Below are positions 5,313-5,314 of a stretch of 5,314 bases of DNA, in pieces (position 1 is the first letter of the stretch; each line of letters starts with the position of its first letter). The stretch lies in contig JAKSPW010000112.1 of the NCBI GenBank assembly GCA_024404435.1, positions 1 to 5,314 of the forward strand, given 5' to 3'. The position numbers were made by a program, and so were the translations under genes. Below the pieces are notes generated by a model that made no database searches, had not been told where the DNA came from, and saw nothing but the letters and a program-made list of their open reading frames with translations. The DNA is from Clostridia bacterium (GTDB taxonomy: Bacteria; Bacillota; Clostridia; Oscillospirales; CAG-272).

Positions 5313-5314
5313 AG

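Noticed and set aside
1..5314. CRISPR array, tRNA, rRNA, insertion sequence, toxin-antitoxin or phage-defence genes
   Set aside because: No regularly spaced repeats, cloverleaf-like sequence, transposase motif or defence-type domain was found on either strand; all large frames are explained by the genes listed.

Overview
The window reads as chromosomal DNA from a GC-rich, monoderm Firmicute, most likely an anaerobic clostridial (gut- or rumen-type) bacterium. This is inferred from strong AGGAGG-type ribosome sites, sigma-A-like promoters with 17-bp spacers, a surface protein ending in three SLH domains, a Cys/His-rich repeat of a type common in clostridial secreted proteins, and the start of a glycoside hydrolase typical of plant- or mucus-degrading Clostridia. 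Coding DNA is GC-rich, and the two intergenic regions are clearly AT-rich. No taxonomic assignment finer than this is supported.

Layout, left to right. (1) At 1-190 on the minus strand lies the first 63 codons of a putative glycoside hydrolase whose remainder runs off the left edge. (2) Positions 191-355 form a divergent promoter region: a near-consensus promoter for the hydrolase (TTGACT-17-TATAAT) and an extended -10 promoter for the pro operon (TTGCAA-17-TAAAAT), with poly-T and poly-A tracts between them. (3) Positions 356-3495 on the plus strand hold the complete, tightly packed proB-proA-proC operon (gaps of 9 and 2 nt). (4) A GAAA-loop hairpin terminator at 3498-3521 lies between convergent genes and can serve both. 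(5) At 3528-5141 on the minus strand is a secreted, SLH-anchored protein with a CBM9/DOMON-like domain, read from a TTGGGT-17-TATAAT promoter at 5188-5216. (6) The right end, 5217-5314, holds no gene; it contains an AT-rich tract and a long imperfect inverted repeat ending in a T-run on the minus strand.

The three pro genes encode the whole glutamate-to-proline route: ProB phosphorylates glutamate, ProA reduces the acyl phosphate to glutamate semialdehyde, which cyclises to pyrroline-5-carboxylate, and ProC reduces that to proline. The flanking minus-strand genes have no evident link to proline; both look connected to carbohydrates (a hydrolase and a cell-surface carbohydrate-binding-type protein). 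The predicted pro leader of about 28 nt leaves no room for a T-box or riboswitch.

No clearly novel system is visible. The points most worth a second look are the architecture of the SLH protein, the palindrome inside the hydrolase promoter spacer, the right-end inverted repeat, and small departures from consensus in ProC and ProB motifs.
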